From NCBI GenBank assembly GCA_005884155.1, contig VAXD01000066.1, forward strand, positions 4,107 through 12,470: a stretch of DNA of 8,364 nucleotides, in the 5' to 3' direction. The position numbers and the translations under genes were made by a program. Source of the stretch: Actinomycetota bacterium. Lineage in GTDB: Bacteria; Actinomycetota; Thermoleophilia; Gaiellales; Gaiellaceae. A model generated the notes under the pieces. That model ran no database searches. It was not told the DNA's origin and was given only the letters and a program-made list of their open reading frames with translations. Shown one piece after another: positions 6,218 through 8,364 of this stretch. Position 1 is the stretch's first letter; every line of letters starts with the position of its first letter.

Positions 6218-8364
6218 TGGCCGAGCGACGTCAACTACCCCGGCCTTCCGAGCCGATTCGGGTCGCGGTTGTGGGCCTCGGGTACTGGGGGCCCAACGTC
6301 GCTCGGAACCTGGCCGAGCTGCCCGACTTCGCGATCAGCCACCTTTGCGATATTCGTCCAGACGCGCTCGAGACGATCCGACAGCGCTTCCCGGGCGCTG
6401 CCTGCACGACGCGCTTCGAGGACGTGCTCGCGGACGACGAGGTGGACGCAGTCATGATCTCGACCCCGGTCTCGACGCATTACTCGCTCGCAATGTCCGC
6501 TCTGCAGGCCGGAAAGCACGTCTTCGTCGAGAAGCCCCTCGCCGGATCCAGCCAGGAGGCTCTCGACCTCACCGCAGTCGCTGAGGAGAACGGCCTCGTG
6601 CTGATGCCGGGACACACGTTCCTGTACAGCCCGTCCGTGACCACGATCAAGGGCCTGATCGACTCCGGCGAGCTCGGCGAGATCTATTTCATCTCGTCCA
6701 GCCGCGTCAATCTCGGGTTGCATCAGCGCGACGCGAGTGTGGTGTGGGATCTCGGGCCCCACGACTTTTCGATCCTGCGTTACTGGCTGGAGGCGCTACC
6801 AGAGGAGGTCTCGGCCCTCAGCAGGAGCTGCGTCCTGCCCGGCATCCCGGACGTCTGCTTCATCAACCTGCGCTATGCCTCGGGCACGGTTGCGCATGTA
6901 GAGCTGTCGTGGCTCGCGCCGAGCAAGCTCCGGCGCACGGCGATCGTCGGGTCGAAGAAGATGGTCGTCTACGACGACACCTCGAACGAGTCGGTACGTA
7001 TCTTCGACTCGGGAGCGAGTCTCCCCGATCCGGAGACCTTCGGCGAATACCAGCTCAGCTATCGCACCGGCGACATCGTCGCGCCGCGGATCGAGGCCAC
7101 GGAGCCCCTTTCGCTGGAGCTCGCGGACTTCAGCGCGGCCATCCGAGGCGAACACGAGCTCCTGTCCTCCCCCGAGATCGGCCTCGACGTCCTTCGAACG
7201 GTGGAGGCAGTCGACCGCTCGCTGCTCGACGGCGGCCGACCCGCTCCGGTCGGAGAGGTCGACGATGAGACCATCAGTGAGACCCTCCGGGGCAGAGTCG
7301 CCGAGATCAAGCCGGGGCCACCAGTCCCCGAGGCCGGGAACATCGGTACGGCGATTCTCGGCGGTGGGCCTGCCGGGCTAACCGCCGCCTACGTCCTCGG
7401 CCATAGAGGGCACCGCGGCACCGTCTTCGAGGCCGACGGATCGGTCGGTGGGATCGCGAAGACGATCGAGTTCAACGGCTTCCGCTTCGATCTCGGCGGC
7501 CACCGGTTCTTCACGAAGCTCGGGCCGGTGCAGCGGCTCTGGGAGCAGATGCTAGGCGACGAGTTCCTCACTCGCCCGAGGCTGTCCCGTATCTACTACA
7601 ACGGAAAGTTCTTCTCCTACCCGATCACCGCGAGGGATGTGGTCAGCCGCCTCGGCCTGATCGAGTCGGCGCGCTGCGCCCTCTCATACCTCCTGGCAGC
7701 GAGGCGGCGCAGAAGCAATGCGGAGACCTTTGAAGAGTGGGTTTCGAGCCGCTTCGGGAAGAGGCTCTACGACTCGTTCTTCCGCTCGTACACCGAGAAG
7801 GTCTGGGGCATTCCGGGGACCGAGATCCGCTCCCTCTGGGCGGCCCAGCGGATCAAGAACTTCTCGCTCGGAAAGGCCGTGATGAGCATGTTGGGCCTGA
7901 AACGCGAGGACGTGACGACGCTGATCGAAGAGTTCCGCTATCCGCGGCTAGGGCCGGGCCAGATGTGGGAGGCCTTCGCGGCGCATTCGGAGAGGGCCGG
8001 CATCGAGGTGCGCCTCAACCAACGCTGCGTGGCGTTGAGGCATTCGGAGGGCCGCGTTACCAGCGTCGAGCTGCGTCAGAACGGCGACACCTACGAGCAC
8101 GCAGTCGACTCGGTCATTTCCAGCATCCCACTGAGCGACCTCGTCCTCAGCCTCGATCCGCCTGCACCACCCGAGATCCAGGCGGCGGCGCAGCGCCTGC
8201 GGTACCGCGACCTCGTCTTGGTCGCGCTGATGTCTACGGAGAGCGCGCCGTTTCCGGACAACTGGATCTACCTGCACGATCCCGAGACGCGCGCGGGGAG
8301 GGTGCAGAACTTCGGTGCCTGGAGCAAGGACATGGTTCAGCCGGGTATGACCTGCCTGGGCGTC
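6217..8364 (+). CDS. Gfo/Idh/MocA sugar dehydrogenase fused to FAD-dependent oxidoreductase (runs off right edge)
   Basis: A single frame is open for 716 codons to the window end. Residues about 14-345 form a full Gfo/Idh/MocA NAD(P)-dependent sugar oxidoreductase: VVGLGYWGP (18-26; G20, G22, G25), STPVSTHY, VEKPL (104-108, with the family's Glu-Lys-Pro) and VVWDLGPHD (175-183; Asp178 and His182). After a linker (about 346-376, acidic then Pro-rich) comes an FAD domain: AILGGGPAGL (379-388; G382, G384, G387), Glu405 for the ribose, VGG (410-412), DLGGHRFFTK (425-434) and YTEKVWGIP (525-533). This resembles the UDP-galactopyranose-mutase/protoporphyrinogen-oxidase-like family (COG1232 style), found in polysaccharide loci. 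No in-frame ATG, GTG or TTG lies between GTG 7201 and the Rossmann glycines, so a separate second protein is unlikely. About 100 or more residues are probably missing at the right. The substrate is probably a nucleotide sugar (inference). Confidence 0.85.
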   Translation, partial: MAERRQLPRPSEPIRVAVVGLGYWGPNVARNLAELPDFAISHLCDIRPDALETIRQRFPGAACTTRFEDVLADDEVDAVMISTPVSTHYSLAMSALQAGKHVFVEKPLAGSSQEALDLTAVAEENGLVLMPGHTFLYSPSVTTIKGLIDSGELGEIYFISSSRVNLGLHQRDASVVWDLGPHDFSILRYWLEALPEEVSALSRSCVLPGIPDVCFINLRYASGTVAHVELSWLAPSKLRRTAIVGSKKMVVYDDTSNESVRIFDSGASLPDPETFGEYQLSYRTGDIVAPRIEATEPLSLELADFSAAIRGEHELLSSPEIGLDVLRTVEAVDRSLLDGGRPAPVGEVDDETISETLRGRVAEIKPGPPVPEAGNIGTAILGGGPAGLTAAYVLGHRGHRGTVFEADGSVGGIAKTIEFNGFRFDLGGHRFFTKLGPVQRLWEQMLGDEFLTRPRLSRIYYNGKFFSYPITARDVVSRLGLIESARCALSYLLAARRRRSNAETFEEWVSSRFGKRLYDSFFRSYTEKVWGIPGTEIRSLWAAQRIKNFSLGKAVMSMLGLKREDVTTLIEEFRYPRLGPGQMWEAFAAHSERAGIEVRLNQRCVALRHSEGRVTSVELRQNGDTYEHAVDSVISSIPLSDLVLSLDPPAPPEIQAAAQRLRYRDLVLVALMSTESAPFPDNWIYLHDPETRAGRVQNFGAWSKDMVQPGMTCLGV

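Noticed and set aside
6126..7268. Plus-strand ORFs overlapping the dehydrogenase (6126-6584 and 6744-7268)
   Set aside because: They are out of frame with the clearly recognisable Gfo/Idh/MocA protein and have Arg-rich shadow composition.

Overview
The window is a GC-rich bacterial region, apparently one end of an exopolysaccharide/O-antigen-type polysaccharide locus. The high GC content, GTG starts, protein style (a Wzz/BY-kinase with a C-terminal tyrosine cluster, a PssY/WcaJ-type initiating transferase with a Rossmann middle domain) and a divergent 'LEARLRAFRAQPRDELV' N-terminus suggest a high-GC actinobacterium, possibly class Thermoleophilia. That placement is inference and was not tested by search.

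Layout. A divergent gene starts at 175 on the minus strand and runs off the left edge. The 164 bases between it and the first plus-strand gene hold a sigma70-like extended -10 promoter and two 11-bp direct repeats just upstream of it. The first plus-strand operon follows: a chain-length regulator/tyrosine autokinase (340-1974), an O-antigen ligase/polymerase-like membrane protein with a TPR-like tail (2002-3903), and an ECF sigma factor (3900-4433) whose ATG overlaps the ligase stop (ATGA). After the sigma gene, 206 non-coding bases hold a second promoter (TTGCGG-N17-TAAAGT) and a leader of about 150 nt. The second transcription unit then begins: a polyprenyl-phosphate sugar-phosphate transferase (4640-6217) and, overlapping it by one base (TGATG), a long open frame from 6217 past the right edge. 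That frame fuses a complete Gfo/Idh/MocA sugar dehydrogenase to an FAD-dependent oxidoreductase of the UDP-galactopyranose-mutase/protoporphyrinogen-oxidase-like superfamily.

How they may work together. The PHPT enzyme loads the first sugar-1-phosphate on undecaprenyl phosphate. The fused dehydrogenase/flavoenzyme probably makes or modifies an unusual nucleotide sugar. The Wzy/WaaL-like protein joins repeat units or transfers glycan, and the Wzz/BY-kinase sets chain length and export through its phosphorylated tyrosine tail. The sigma factor translated from the same message may feed back on envelope or polysaccharide promoters. No flippase or classical glycosyltransferase lies inside the window, so the locus probably continues to the right.

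The most unusual items are the two-enzyme fusion with no internal start, the sigma factor translationally coupled to the ligase, a perfect 26-bp palindrome inside the kinase gene, and the phased direct repeats in the divergent promoter region. No mobile element, CRISPR array, tRNA or rRNA was seen.
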